Below are positions 49,717 through 57,789 of a stretch of DNA of 64,000 nt, piece by piece (the first letter of the stretch is position 1; the number at the start of each line of letters is the position of its first letter). A program made the position numbers and the translations under genes. The notes beneath the pieces were generated by a model, which searched no databases, had not been told where the DNA came from, and saw nothing but the letters and a program-made list of their open reading frames with translations. The DNA is from Levilactobacillus acidifarinae DSM 19394 = JCM 15949 (lineage in GTDB: Bacteria > Bacillota > Bacilli > Lactobacillales > Lactobacillaceae): contig NZ_AZDV01000005.1 of NCBI RefSeq assembly GCF_001434835.1, forward strand, positions 186,001-250,000, written 5' to 3'.

Positions 49717-49860
49717 TTATTCCGCGGGTTTGGTCGCCTTAGCGGGTGACAGCATTTCGTCCAGTAGTGAGCGCTCAGGTTTGAACGAGTTGATGGGTAG
49801 GACCAGAATCCCTTGAGTATCAAGGCGTTTGTCGTTTGAGAAAACTCGCGGTTCAGAAAC
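49717..49860 (-). pseudogene. Decayed gene fragment
   Basis: A minus-strand frame ending at TAA 49717-49719 reads FSNDKRLDTQGILVLPINSF and then KPERSLLDEMLSPAKATKPAE, coding-like in codon use, but lacks a start. Just upstream another frame reads INLFLTVFIVRKLRKFLNRE, a membrane-like segment, so one gene may be broken by a frameshift near 49830. Family not recognised. Confidence 0.35.
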
Positions 49861-49962
49861 TTACGCAATTTGCGTACGATGAAAACGGTTAGAAATAGGT
49901 TGATCACGACCCGCCACTAGGGTTAACCCGTTGGGGGATAATGAAAAATTAATCATCAAAAT

Positions 49963-49994
49963 AAGCCCCCTCAGGCCTGGTCCTGAGGGGGCTT
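49963..49994. terminator. Strong GC-rich hairpin
   Basis: AAGCCCCCTCAGG (49963-49975) pairs perfectly with CCTGAGGGGGCTT (49982-49994). Only a short T-run follows, and no intact gene lies directly beside it, which fits a relic terminator. Confidence 0.7.
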
Positions 49995-50247
49995 TGCGTC
50001 GGTTGATCGGTGGCCAAGTAATCAGTGGGAATGATGGTGAAGGGGCGTTATTCCTGGAGGGATTGACGAAATTTATAACGAAAAAACGGTCAAAACTGCG
50101 TCACAATTTTCTTCACAATTCAATTGCGTACAATTTGAAATGTCAAATAAACCTAACTGCTTCGGCCGCCCCACCCGGTGGCCACCAACGTAGCCGAGTT
50201 AGCGAATGTTGTTTTTCAATTCTACCAATGAAAGCGAGTGCTTATTG

Positions 50248-50811
50248 ATGTTTAAATTACTCATGAAGACCCTGACCGTTGTCCTGACCGCGGGTATGAT
50301 GACGACTTTGACCAGCCAATCCTCTTCGGCGGCGACCATAACGCCCACCTGGGGTCATTGGCAGTCGCTTACGATTACCTACCATTGTGCCTCGACCTCA
50401 GCTTACTACCGTAGTGTCTGGCAAGGCGCTATCCGTCAATGGAATAATACGGGGGTGGTTCATTTGTGGGCCGTTCCGACCAGACAGAAAGCCGACATTG
50501 AACTGACGTCGGCTCAGTCGATTACCCGGGCTCAAATTTTTGCGGGCTACACGGATTACAGCTATTATAAACAACCGCATGATAACCGCATCGTTTCTGC
50601 CAAATCGACCCTCAACCGGGGCGTGCTGACCGGTTATCATTATACCAAGGCCCAACGAACGAACGTGGCGACGCACGAGTTAGGGCACGCGTTAGGGCTC
50701 AGCCACTCGCAGGATAAGCATAGCGTGATGAATGCCACCAACCGATACGCGGCCATTAGTGCCCAGGATCGTGTGGCCTTGCGGGGGGCCTATGCGCATC
50801 AACGCGCCTAA
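50248..50811 (+). CDS. Secreted matrixin-like metalloprotease
   Basis: 187 residues from ATG 50248. Signal peptide (LMKTLTVVLTAGMMTTLTS, cleavage near SSSA-ATI) followed by a mature domain of about 160 residues with the metzincin zinc motif HELGHALGLSH (His143, Glu144, His147, His153) and a Met-turn (SVMNAT, Met161). This is the M10/M57-like family of small lactobacillar zinc proteases. No propeptide cysteine switch is seen. Ribosome site weak (GAAAGCGAG). Substrate unknown; acts outside the cell. Confidence 0.87.
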   Translation: MFKLLMKTLTVVLTAGMMTTLTSQSSSAATITPTWGHWQSLTITYHCASTSAYYRSVWQGAIRQWNNTGVVHLWAVPTRQKADIELTSAQSITRAQIFAGYTDYSYYKQPHDNRIVSAKSTLNRGVLTGYHYTKAQRTNVATHELGHALGLSHSQDKHSVMNATNRYAAISAQDRVALRGAYAHQRA

Positions 50812-50861
50812 GCTAGGGATTGCGTCTGACCGCAATCCGTGGTAATCTGTGCTTATCTGAA

Positions 50862-51143
50862 TAGTGTTAAAAACTATAGAAAACGAGAGTACGGTAACGC
50901 CACCGCTTTTAGCGAGCTAAGGACAGTGAAAGCTTAGCCCGGTCACTTATCGGAAAAACACCTTTTCTGTTGTCTTCTGAACGTACCATTAGTAGGAAGA
51001 ACCGTGGCCGACACGTTATCGTTCGGGGCATCTGTTAGGATGCCAATTAAAGTCGGTTTAACAATAAACAAATTGGGTGGTACCGCGGAAAGATCTTTCG
51101 TCCCTGTTTCTGGGGAGGATGGATCTTTTTTTATGGTTTTAAC
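50862..51143 (+). promoter_or_regulatory. T-box riboswitch of asnS
   Basis: Leader with stem I (GAGAGTACGGTAACG ... GAACGTACC; candidate specifier AAC, Asn, at 50980-50982), the T-box TGGGTGGTACCGCGG (51074-51088) that pairs with uncharged tRNA ACCA end, and a terminator formed by AGATC.../...GGATCTTTTTTT (about 51090-51132). It raises asnS expression when tRNA-Asn is uncharged. Confidence 0.9.
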
Positions 51144-51173
51144 CACGGATAAGACACGAAGGGAGAATTTATC

Positions 51174-52568
51174 ATGTCAGACATTTTAGTCAAAGATTTA
51201 TTCAGCGACCAACATTACGCTGAAGACCAAGCCATCACGTTGCACGGCTGGGTCAAGACGATTCGGAGCTCCAAGAAAATTGGGTTCATCGAATTAAACG
51301 ACGGCTCGACGATTCGTAACGCGCAAATCGTGATGAAGGCTAGCGACCTCGACAACTACGCCGAAATCGCGAAGTTCCCTATCAGTTCGACGATTGCGGT
51401 CACCGGGAAAGTCGTCTATACGCCGGACGCTAAGCAACCCTTAGAAGTTCACGCGGACGCCGTGGTGCTGGAAGGTGCTTCGGATAGCGATTACCCCCTG
51501 CAAAAGAAAGCCCACACCTACGAATACCTGCGGACGATTGCCCACTTGCGGCCCCGGACCAACACGTTCTACGCGGTCTTCCGGATTCGGTCATTAGCTG
51601 CCTTTGCAACGCATCAGTACCTGCAGGCACACGGGTTTAACTACCTGAACACCCCGATTATCACCGGGAGTGACGCCGAAGGGGCCGGGGAAATGTTCCG
51701 GGTCACCACGCTGGATATGAACAACTTACCGCACACCGAAGACGGTAAGGTCGACAACAGCCAGGACTTCTTCCGGAAGGAAACCAACCTGACGGTGAGT
51801 GGTCAACTGGAAGCCGAGGCCTTTGCCTTAGCGCTGCGGAAGGTTTACACGTTCGGGCCGACGTTCCGGGCAGAAAACTCGCACACGGCGCGGCACGCGT
51901 CCGAATTCTGGATGATCGAACCCGAAATGGCGTTCGAAGACTTAGACGACGACATCGTGACCATCGAAGCGCTGATCAAGGCCGTGGTCACTTACGTCTT
52001 GGACAACGCCAAGGACGAACTGGCCTTCTTGAACGACAACGTCGACGATCATTTGATCGAACGGTTGGAAAAGACCCGCGACGAAAAATTCGCGCGCCTG
52101 ACCTACACCGAAGCCATCAAGGAACTCGAAAACGCCGACCAGGATTTCGAAGTGCCCGTTTACTGGGGCTTGGATCTGGAAGCTGAACACGAACGCTACC
52201 TGTGTGAACACATCTACAACAAGCCGGTCTTCTTGACGGACTACCCGAAGGAAATCAAGGCCTTCTACATGCGCGCTAACGACGACGGCAAGACCGTGGC
52301 CGCAGTCGACCTGTTAGTTCCTGAAATTGGGGAACTGGTTGGTGGGAGCCAACGGGAAGAACGCCGGGATGTTTTGGCTGAGAAGATCAAGGACAACCAC
52401 ATGTCGGAAGAGGAATACGGCTGGTACCAAGACCTCCGGAAGTACGGGGAAACCGTTCATTCCGGCTTTGGGATTGGGTTCGAACGGTTAGTGATGTACG
52501 TCACCGGGATGAAGAACATCCGCGACGTGATCCCTTACCCACGGACGCCAGGAAACGCCGATTTCTAA
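51174..52568 (+). CDS. asnS: Asparaginyl-tRNA synthetase
   Basis: 464 residues: N-terminal OB-fold anticodon domain ([25 protein letters not shown]) and class II catalytic core with motif 2 ([25 protein letters not shown]) and motif 3 ([30 protein letters not shown]). AENSHT is typical of Asn- rather than Asp-enzymes. It charges tRNA-Asn with asparagine. The chain is about 30 residues longer than the common 430-residue form, as in several lactobacilli. GGGAGAA precedes ATG 51174; controlled by the T-box. Confidence 0.96.
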   Translation: MSDILVKDLFSDQHYAEDQAITLHGWVKTIRSSKKIGFIELNDGSTIRNAQIVMKASDLDNYAEIAKFPISSTIAVTGKVVYTPDAKQPLEVHADAVVLEGASDSDYPLQKKAHTYEYLRTIAHLRPRTNTFYAVFRIRSLAAFATHQYLQAHGFNYLNTPIITGSDAEGAGEMFRVTTLDMNNLPHTEDGKVDNSQDFFRKETNLTVSGQLEAEAFALALRKVYTFGPTFRAENSHTARHASEFWMIEPEMAFEDLDDDIVTIEALIKAVVTYVLDNAKDELAFLNDNVDDHLIERLEKTRDEKFARLTYTEAIKELENADQDFEVPVYWGLDLEAEHERYLCEHIYNKPVFLTDYPKEIKAFYMRANDDGKTVAAVDLLVPEIGELVGGSQREERRDVLAEKIKDNHMSEEEYGWYQDLRKYGETVHSGFGIGFERLVMYVTGMKNIRDVIPYPRTPGNADF

Positions 52569-52582
52569 ACTTGAGTTAAATG

Positions 52583-52618
52583 AAGGCCGTGCTGCAGATT
52601 CTTGCAGCACGGCCTTTT
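52583..52618 (+). terminator. Intrinsic terminator
   Basis: AAGGCCGTGCTGCA pairs perfectly with TGCAGCACGGCCTT. Confidence 0.92.
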
Positions 52619-52661
52619 GACGTGGTTTAAATCCACGGTTTTGATGAGCACCACGGAGCGT

Positions 52662-52677
52662 TGTTTCACATGAAACA
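52662..52677 (+). promoter_or_regulatory. parS-like ParB site, one-base variant
   Basis: TGTTTCACATGAAACA, identical to the cores at 1778 and (minus strand) 8069. Confidence 0.6.
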
Positions 52678-52714
52678 TTTTTGAACTGGACCGAAAATGG
52701 CGAGGTGCTGTGTG

Positions 52715-54124
52715 CTAATCCGACTGATTGGCGGCGAGTCGCCGGGCCAATTCGCGCTGACGGAGAGGTGTCATGCCCGCCACGTTGAAGCGAAAGTCGC
52801 TCCGATCGGCGCCGAACACGGTTCCTGGTTGCACCAAGATATCCTGGGCGAGTAACTGGTTGAAGATGTGCCGGTCGGCTTGGTGCACCCAGAGGTAGAA
52901 GCCGCCCTGCGGCAGGGTGAAACGCCACGCGGGACGGTACCGGTGAAAGATGGCGGCGACGGCTTGACGACGTTGGGTGAGCTTGGTGGTCAGCCGGGTT
53001 AGCTCGCTGTCGAAATGGGGACTGTTGAGGGCCAAGTTGACCCAAGTTTGCGCGAGTAGGCTGGGGACCATGTCGAGTTGTTTTTGGACCTGTAACAGAC
53101 GTTGGCCGATGGCTTGCGGGGCAATCAGCCAGCCGATCCGGGTGTTGGCGCCTAGGAGTTTGGACAGGGAACTAATGTAGATGACGTTGGCCGGGGAAAG
53201 GACCTTGAGCGGCGGCATGGCCGTTTCGTCGGTCACCAACCAACCGAACACGTCATCTTCGACGATGGGGATCTGGTAGTGCTGACAGAGGCGGAGCAAC
53301 TGCTGGCGCTGGGTTAGCGATAACGTTTCACCGGTCGGGTTTTCAAACGTCGGGTTCGTAATGAGGAGTTTGATGCGGTGTTGCCGAATCGTTTGTTCCA
53401 GGCGGTCGAGGGCAAAATGCGTTGCGGTCAACGGGACGGGATAGGTGTGAATGCTGAGCGTCTGAAAAACGGCCGTGGCGTTGAAGTACGAGGGGGTCAC
53501 GACCGCCACCGCATCGCCCGGCTGAAGCAGGCTGCTGAGGACCAAAAAGAGCGATTGTTCCGCACCCCCGGCGACCATGAGAGTTTGGTGCGTGAGGTCG
53601 AGTTGGGGAAAGAGCGCGGGCTGGCGACTCAGCGTGGTCAATAGGGCGGGGTCGCCCATAGTCGTGGTGGCGGATTGTTGCGCCAGATAGGTCGTCCAGT
53701 CCAGTTGGAAACGGCCCAGTTGGGGAATCAGTTCGGGCGGCAACCCCGCCGCGGCCCCGTCGATGAACTGGCCGTGGTCAAGGCCCCGTGCCTGCGCCAG
53801 TTGCGCCTGTAACGAGGCGCCGGGTGTGATGGGATGCCGTAAGAGTTGCCAGTTCACGCTGGTGGTCAGGGGCTTAAGTTGGGGAATCTGTGCCACGAAG
53901 GTCCCACTCCCCCGGCGCTTAACCAGAACACCCTGGGCGCTGAGGTCGGCCAACGCCCGGCTGACCGTCGACCGGTCGACGTGTAACCAGGTCGCCAGTT
54001 GGCGTTCGGCGGGGAGCCGTTGTCCGGGGAGCAATTGGTCGTTTTGAATAAGGGATTTAATCAGCTGAATAATGGCACGATACTTGGGTTTGACAGCTGG
54101 GAGATTGGCCGCCCAATTAATCAT
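52715..54124 (-). CDS. pdxR: MocR/PdxR-type GntR-aminotransferase regulator
   Basis: 469 residues: N-terminal GntR winged helix (KYRAIIQLIKSLIQNDQLLPGQRLPAERQLATWLHVDRSTVSRALADL, about 14-65) fused to a class I aminotransferase domain with PLP lysine in YISSLSKLLGANTRIGWL and the Asn/Asp/Tyr pocket residues (TNPTFENPTG, VEDDVFGW). MocR proteins sense pyridoxal phosphate rather than catalyse. It faces pdxK, an ECF S component and DUF436 across a short operator region, so the PdxR role (control of B6 salvage) is well supported by context. Confidence 0.88.
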   Translation of the reverse strand: MINWAANLPAVKPKYRAIIQLIKSLIQNDQLLPGQRLPAERQLATWLHVDRSTVSRALADLSAQGVLVKRRGSGTFVAQIPQLKPLTTSVNWQLLRHPITPGASLQAQLAQARGLDHGQFIDGAAAGLPPELIPQLGRFQLDWTTYLAQQSATTTMGDPALLTTLSRQPALFPQLDLTHQTLMVAGGAEQSLFLVLSSLLQPGDAVAVVTPSYFNATAVFQTLSIHTYPVPLTATHFALDRLEQTIRQHRIKLLITNPTFENPTGETLSLTQRQQLLRLCQHYQIPIVEDDVFGWLVTDETAMPPLKVLSPANVIYISSLSKLLGANTRIGWLIAPQAIGQRLLQVQKQLDMVPSLLAQTWVNLALNSPHFDSELTRLTTKLTQRRQAVAAIFHRYRPAWRFTLPQGGFYLWVHQADRHIFNQLLAQDILVQPGTVFGADRSDFRFNVAGMTPLRQRELARRLAANQSD

Positions 54125-54153
54125 ACGAACACATCCTTTACGGTTAGTATATA

Positions 54154-54183
54154 AATTGGCTGGATTTTAAACAAGCCAATTGG
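54154..54183. promoter_or_regulatory. Candidate PdxR operator
   Basis: AATTGGCT (54154-54161) and AGCCAATT (54174-54181) are inverted copies 12 bases apart between the divergent regulator and kinase genes; a third AATTGGCGG half-site overlaps at 54179. Confidence 0.65.
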
Positions 54184-54236
54184 CGGTTGTTTTCGGGTGT
54201 TTTTACCGGAATAATAAGGAAACAGGAGGTAACGAC

Positions 54237-55046
54237 ATGGAGAACGTTTTAACGATTGCGGGGTCGGATAGCTTAGCGGGCGGGGGCCTGCAAGCGGATC
54301 TTAAGACCTTTGAGGAGCTGGATACGTTTGGGTTGAGTGCCGTGACCAGTCTCGTCACGATTTTACCGCAGCAGGTTCACGTCACACCGGTCGCGAACAC
54401 GGTCTTGGCGCAACAACTGACGTCGATTCTGACGCAGGTCTCGATCCGAGCGGCCAAGACGGGGTTGTTGGGCGGCGTCGACGCCATCCATACGGTCGCG
54501 ACCCAGTTGGCGGTTACGCCGATGATCCTGGTGGTTGATCCCGTTTTTGTGTTTAAGGAAGGTCGGACGGACCGGCAGACGACCGAACTGGAGCAGATGA
54601 AACGGGACCTGCTGCCGTTAGCCACGGTGGTGACGCCGAACTTGGCGGAAGCGGAATTATTGAGTGGTGACACGTTGACTCGCGCCGAGCAGTTACCCGG
54701 CGCGGCCCAGAAAATCCAGGCCTTGGGCTGTCCCAACGTGGTGATCAAGGGCGGTAACCGGCTCCCCGGTAACCAAGCGGTGGATTATCTGTTGACGCCA
54801 CAAGGGGAGTTCTGGTTCCGGACCTTAAAGGTCGCCACGCCGGCGACCAATGGGGCTGGCTGTACCTTTAGCGCCGCCATTACCGCGTGGCTGGCGCGCG
54901 GCGTTTCCGTCGAGGAAGCCGTTCAGCGCGCCAAGACCTTCGTGCGCGCGGGAATCGCGTACGGGGTGCGGTTTAATTCGACAACGGGGAGCGTCTGGCA
55001 GGGGGCCTGGCGCCAACATGGGGGGCAACAACGTGGCCAATCATAA
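54237..55046 (+). CDS. pdxK: PLP-pathway kinase, ThiD/PdxK type
   Basis: 269 residues from ATG 54237 (ACAGGAGGTAA upstream). Ribokinase-like fold of the HMP/pyridoxal kinase group: TIAGSDSLAGGGLQADLKTFEELDTFG, VVDPVFVFKEG, VVTPNLAEAELLSG and the catalytic Asp/anion hole region TNGAGCTFSAAITAWLARG (GAGC with a Cys, as in ThiD2/PdxK2 enzymes). It phosphorylates pyridoxal/pyridoxine, or hydroxymethylpyrimidine. Neighbouring PdxR and ECF S component favour vitamin B6. Confidence 0.9.
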   Translation: MENVLTIAGSDSLAGGGLQADLKTFEELDTFGLSAVTSLVTILPQQVHVTPVANTVLAQQLTSILTQVSIRAAKTGLLGGVDAIHTVATQLAVTPMILVVDPVFVFKEGRTDRQTTELEQMKRDLLPLATVVTPNLAEAELLSGDTLTRAEQLPGAAQKIQALGCPNVVIKGGNRLPGNQAVDYLLTPQGEFWFRTLKVATPATNGAGCTFSAAITAWLARGVSVEEAVQRAKTFVRAGIAYGVRFNSTTGSVWQGAWRQHGGQQRGQS

Positions 55047-55548
55047 GTTAAAACAAGAAATTTTGGCGGCCGTCTTAGCGGCACTGACCATTGCGTTATC
55101 GTTGATGATCGTCATTCCGGTTCCGGCGACGCACGGGATGGTGACGCTGTGTGAGGTGGGCATTTATACCAGCGCGATTCTATTTGGGAATCCCGTGGGC
55201 GTCTTCGTTGGCGGGGCGAGTGGCTTCATGATCGACGTGTTATCCGGGTATCCGGAATGGTGTCTGTTCTCCTTAGTGATCCACGGGCTGCAGGGCCTGG
55301 TAGTGGCAGCGCTGGCGCACCGGGCGTCTGGTGTGGTGCGGGGGCTGGTTTTGCCCATGCTGGCGGGCAGCCTGGTGATGGTCGTGGGCTATTACCTGGC
55401 GACTAGCCTGCTCTTCGGGTGGCCGGCTGGATTGGCCTCGATTCCCGGTAATTTGATTCAGGTTGGCTTTGGCTTGGTCGTCACCGTGACCTTGGTGGCA
55501 AGCCTGACCCGCTTTAATCCTAAACTCAGCAAAGGAATGATTCGATGA
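55018..55548 (+). CDS. ECF transporter S component, vitamin B6 (PdxU-like)
   Basis: 176 residues from ATG 55018, overlapping the kinase by 29 bases; GTG 55033 is an alternative start. Six hydrophobic helices, an N-terminal [40 protein letters not shown] with the Ala-rich helix 1 that contacts the shared EcfT, and [32 protein letters not shown] components bind one vitamin; context says pyridoxine/pyridoxal. The EcfAAT energising module is encoded elsewhere. Confidence 0.86.
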   Translation: MGGNNVANHKLKQEILAAVLAALTIALSLMIVIPVPATHGMVTLCEVGIYTSAILFGNPVGVFVGGASGFMIDVLSGYPEWCLFSLVIHGLQGLVVAALAHRASGVVRGLVLPMLAGSLVMVVGYYLATSLLFGWPAGLASIPGNLIQVGFGLVVTVTLVASLTRFNPKLSKGMIR

Positions 55549-56099
55549 CTTTAGAAAATTTAGAACCGGATGTGGCCCGCTTGGTCCAAGAGGTGTTAGC
55601 GGCAGCTAAACTACGACCGTTTGACCTTTTTGTCCTTGGCTGTTCAACCAGTGAGGTAGTCGGTGGCCAGATCGGTCAGGACTCGAACCCTGAGGTGGGG
55701 ACGCGCATTATCAAGACGGTGCTGGCCCAATTACGGCCCCAACAGATTCAATTGGCCGTTCAGGGCTGTGAACACATTAATCGCAGTCTAGTGGTCGAAC
55801 GTCGGGTGGCCGATGAGATGGGATTTGAAATTGTTAACGTGGTTCCGGCCATGCACGCGGGTGGTGCTTGTTCCGTGGCGGCCTTTCAGCAATTCAAGGA
55901 TCCGGTAGAGGTGGAGCACGTGGTGGCTCAGGCCGGATTAGACATCGGCGACACCGCTATCGGAATGCACGTAAAATTTGTTCAGGTACCCGTGCGGCCA
56001 ACCCAATCGGAACTCGGTGGGGCCCACGTTACGGCGTTACGCTCCCGGCCAAAATACGTCGGGGGTCCACGCGCCACCTATGCGTCCGTACAACCATAA
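55545..56099 (+). CDS. TIGR01440/DUF436 (YwlG-like) protein
   Basis: 184 residues; ATG 55545 overlaps the previous stop (ATGA). Clear family: [58 protein letters not shown] and a C-terminal [27 protein letters not shown]. Function of YwlG-type proteins is not established. Its place as last gene of the B6 operon is notable because elsewhere it is often next to glyA, itself a PLP enzyme. Confidence 0.9.
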   Translation: MTLENLEPDVARLVQEVLAAAKLRPFDLFVLGCSTSEVVGGQIGQDSNPEVGTRIIKTVLAQLRPQQIQLAVQGCEHINRSLVVERRVADEMGFEIVNVVPAMHAGGACSVAAFQQFKDPVEVEHVVAQAGLDIGDTAIGMHVKFVQVPVRPTQSELGGAHVTALRSRPKYVGGPRATYASVQP

Positions 56100-56189
56100 G
56101 TAATCGTTTAATAATAAATTAGGAAATTATTGATAATAAACTATTTAAAAATATTTTTATACAAAAGGCTTGCGCTTTCCGACAATCCA

Positions 56190-56445
56190 TGATAAAGTGT
56201 AGCCAACATCAAAAAACGAACAAAGAAATCTTTCAAACGAAGTAACGACTTATCTGGGTGTTCAGAGAATTGGCGGTTGGTGCGAGCCATGCAGGGTAAG
56301 TTAGTGAAATACGAAAAGCTTTTCTTCGGGGTATCCTGACGTTATCTAGGATCAAAGTGCAAGGAATGGTGATTCCTTGAAGCTGGGTGGTACCGCGCTT
56401 ATTCGGCGTCCCTTCTATTTTTATATAGACGGGGCGCCTTTTTTG
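56190..56445 (+). promoter_or_regulatory. T-box riboswitch in front of small zinc-ribbon genes
   Basis: All landmarks are present: AG-bulge region GGCGGTTGGTGCGAGCC (56270-56286), stem I 3' side GGTATCCTGACGTTATC (about 56326-56342), T-box TGGGTGGTACCGCG (56384-56397) and a terminator (GGCGTCCC ... GGGGCGCC then T6, 56405-56443). Aligning the segment before CCTGA with known leaders points to specifier GGU (Gly), but UAU (Tyr) overlaps it and cannot be excluded by eye. Confidence 0.85.
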
Positions 56446-56473
56446 ATGGAAAAATTTTGAGGAGGGATTCAAG

Positions 56474-56608
56474 ATGGAAATGACTAAGCAAGTGTTCAGA
56501 GACCACAAGTTACATTGTCCGGAGTGCGGCGACATCGTGTTTAAGAAGGTTGCTGGCCAACCTCAACTGGTCGAATGTACGTCCTGTCAACATAGAATTG
56601 TCCGTTAA
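56474..56608 (+). CDS. 44-residue zinc-ribbon protein
   Basis: ATG 56474 follows GAGGAGGGA. The product MEMTKQVFRDHKLHCPECGD... ends in CTSCQHRIVR: two CxxC pairs (CPEC, CTSC) 19 residues apart make a one-knuckle zinc ribbon. Too short for ordinary gene prediction, but the start signals, the T-box upstream and a diverged second copy downstream support it. Function unknown. Codon use is more AT-rich than the neighbours. Confidence 0.7.
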   Translation: MEMTKQVFRDHKLHCPECGDIVFKKVAGQPQLVECTSCQHRIVR

Positions 56609-56646
56609 TGAAATTCAACGACGAAACCTTAAGGAGGAAATTAAAA

Positions 56647-56769
56647 ATGATGACACCGAATATGGCTGGCGTAATGGCCACTGATAGTAAGTTACATTGT
56701 CCAGAGTGCGGGGATATCGTGTTCAAGAAAGTCCCTGGTGAACCTACATTAGAGAAGTTGACTCATTAA
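56647..56769 (+). CDS. Truncated paralogue of the zinc-ribbon protein
   Basis: 40 residues from ATG 56647 (AAGGAGGAAA upstream). Residues DSKLHCPECGDIVFKKVPGEP repeat the first gene (DHKLHCPECGDIVFKKVAGQP) almost exactly, also at DNA level, but the second CxxC is lost: the chain ends EKLTH. It either pairs with another protein to bind zinc or is decaying. Confidence 0.6.
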   Translation: MMTPNMAGVMATDSKLHCPECGDIVFKKVPGEPTLEKLTH

Positions 56770-56781
56770 GGGGGCCTGAAT

Positions 56782-57069
56782 ATGACGAAGAAAGCAGGTG
56801 ATAAGATGCAAGAAACAAAAAGGTCCGTGGCAACGGCGGCTAGTTCTATGGATAAACGAACAAAAATAGAAATAATTGGTTTAATGTTAGTCTTAGTTAG
56901 CCCGCTATTAATCGCGTTAGGCACGTTCCACTGGACAACATTACCGTTGGTTGAGTTATTAATAATTGGAATTATGGTGATTGCCATCACCATCGGGATC
57001 ACGAAGATTGCGAAGCAGCTAGTTCTGGCAATTAAAGAGGGTGCGGACACTGACTACCGAGAAAGATAA
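56782..57069 (+). CDS. Small two-helix membrane protein
   Basis: 95 residues from ATG 56782 (AAGGGGGCC upstream), 12 bases after the micro-gene. Hydrophobic segments IEIIGLMLVLVSPLLIALG and LPLVELLIIGIMVIAITIGITKIA are separated by FHWTTL; the ends are charged. Third gene of the T-box unit. Family not recognised. Confidence 0.7.
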   Translation: MTKKAGDKMQETKRSVATAASSMDKRTKIEIIGLMLVLVSPLLIALGTFHWTTLPLVELLIIGIMVIAITIGITKIAKQLVLAIKEGADTDYRER

Positions 57070-57111
57070 CGGTCCCTATCAGTATTTGAGGGAACTTTCA
57101 GATGATTAACT

Positions 57112-57150
57112 GACGCTATGCGGTTGCAGCTCACCGGATAGCGCCTTTTT
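57112..57150 (+). terminator. Intrinsic terminator of the T-box unit
   Basis: ACGCTAT pairs with ATAGCG(C), then CC and T5 (57146-57150), after the membrane-protein gene. Confidence 0.75.
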
Positions 57151-57364
57151 GTACATAGCGTACGGGTTGAAATCACTTATTAATAATTAAGCGGACGCAA
57201 TCGAGGCGTTCGTCATAATCAACCCGTCATTTAAAATCCAGCCGATGCAGAGTTAGAGGTTGATTGAAAATTTCATCGGGTAAATTTTAATAATTGGATT
57301 AGTGATTGATTAGAAAAACCAATGGAATATAATTGTATCAATAAAACAATTTGGAGGAATGAGC

Positions 57365-57613
57365 ATGATCGATTTAAGAGACCGGGACGTAATGTCCTCA
57401 ATGGAGGCCGCCAAACGTTGGGTCAAGGCCGACGATTACGTCCGCCAGGTCTACCGCAAAACACCCGAAAAGTTCCCCCCCGGGACTATTCGTAAATTTG
57501 GCAAGCAGCTGGTGGTGACTCGCAAAGGAATGGAGTCAGCGACCGGTGAAACGGAAATTGAAGCCAAACAATTTGCAAGTATTCGGAAAAATCCTAATAT
57601 CCGCGACCTCTGA
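57365..57613 (+). CDS. Small helix-turn-helix protein
   Basis: 82 residues from ATG 57365 (TTGGAGG seven bases upstream; ATG 57359 is too close). Residues MSSMEAAKRWVKADDYVRQVYRKTPEKFPPGTIRKFGKQLVVTRKGMESATGE look like the short excisionase/MerR-like winged helix found in many Lactobacillales genomes. Single gene in an AT-rich spot between the T-box unit and tyrS. Possibly an antitoxin-like regulator; partner not seen. Confidence 0.7.
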   Translation: MIDLRDRDVMSSMEAAKRWVKADDYVRQVYRKTPEKFPPGTIRKFGKQLVVTRKGMESATGETEIEAKQFASIRKNPNIRDL

Positions 57614-57678
57614 TGAGGGAATCATTTTAACCAATCGTTAATTGGGCCGATAATGACCGGTTCGCGGTCTGTCCCTTC

Positions 57679-57707
57679 TTGACAACGCTTTCTTGGTTAG
57701 CTATCTT
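57679..57707 (+). promoter_or_regulatory. Probable tyrS promoter
   Basis: TTGACA (57679-57684), 17 bases, TATCTT (57702-57707). No T-box motif occurs between here and tyrS. Confidence 0.55.
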
Positions 57708-57789
57708 TTGTTGGTGTTAGACCATCTTGACAATTTTCATCCGTGATGAAGTTGCACAACGGTTTGGATACCGAAAGGAGAAGGGACAA

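Larger units (their letters stand above)
49614..50247. other. Long intergenic region with gene remnants
   Basis: About 630 bases without an intact gene. It contains the coding-like fragment at 49717-49860, a strong hairpin at 49963-49994, and, on the minus strand near 49990-50060, a short coding-like run (RPFTIIPTDYLATDQPTQ) cut by a stop. It looks like decayed sequence. Confidence 0.45.

Noticed and set aside
49931-50248. 105-residue plus-strand ORF upstream of the protease
   Set aside because: It spans a terminator hairpin and has no recognisable domain or start signal; coding-like signal is weak and on the other strand.
57614-57789. T-box in front of tyrS
   Set aside because: No GGGTGG-ACCGCG motif or matching terminator exists here; the T-box at 56190 ends in its own terminator and is separated by four genes.
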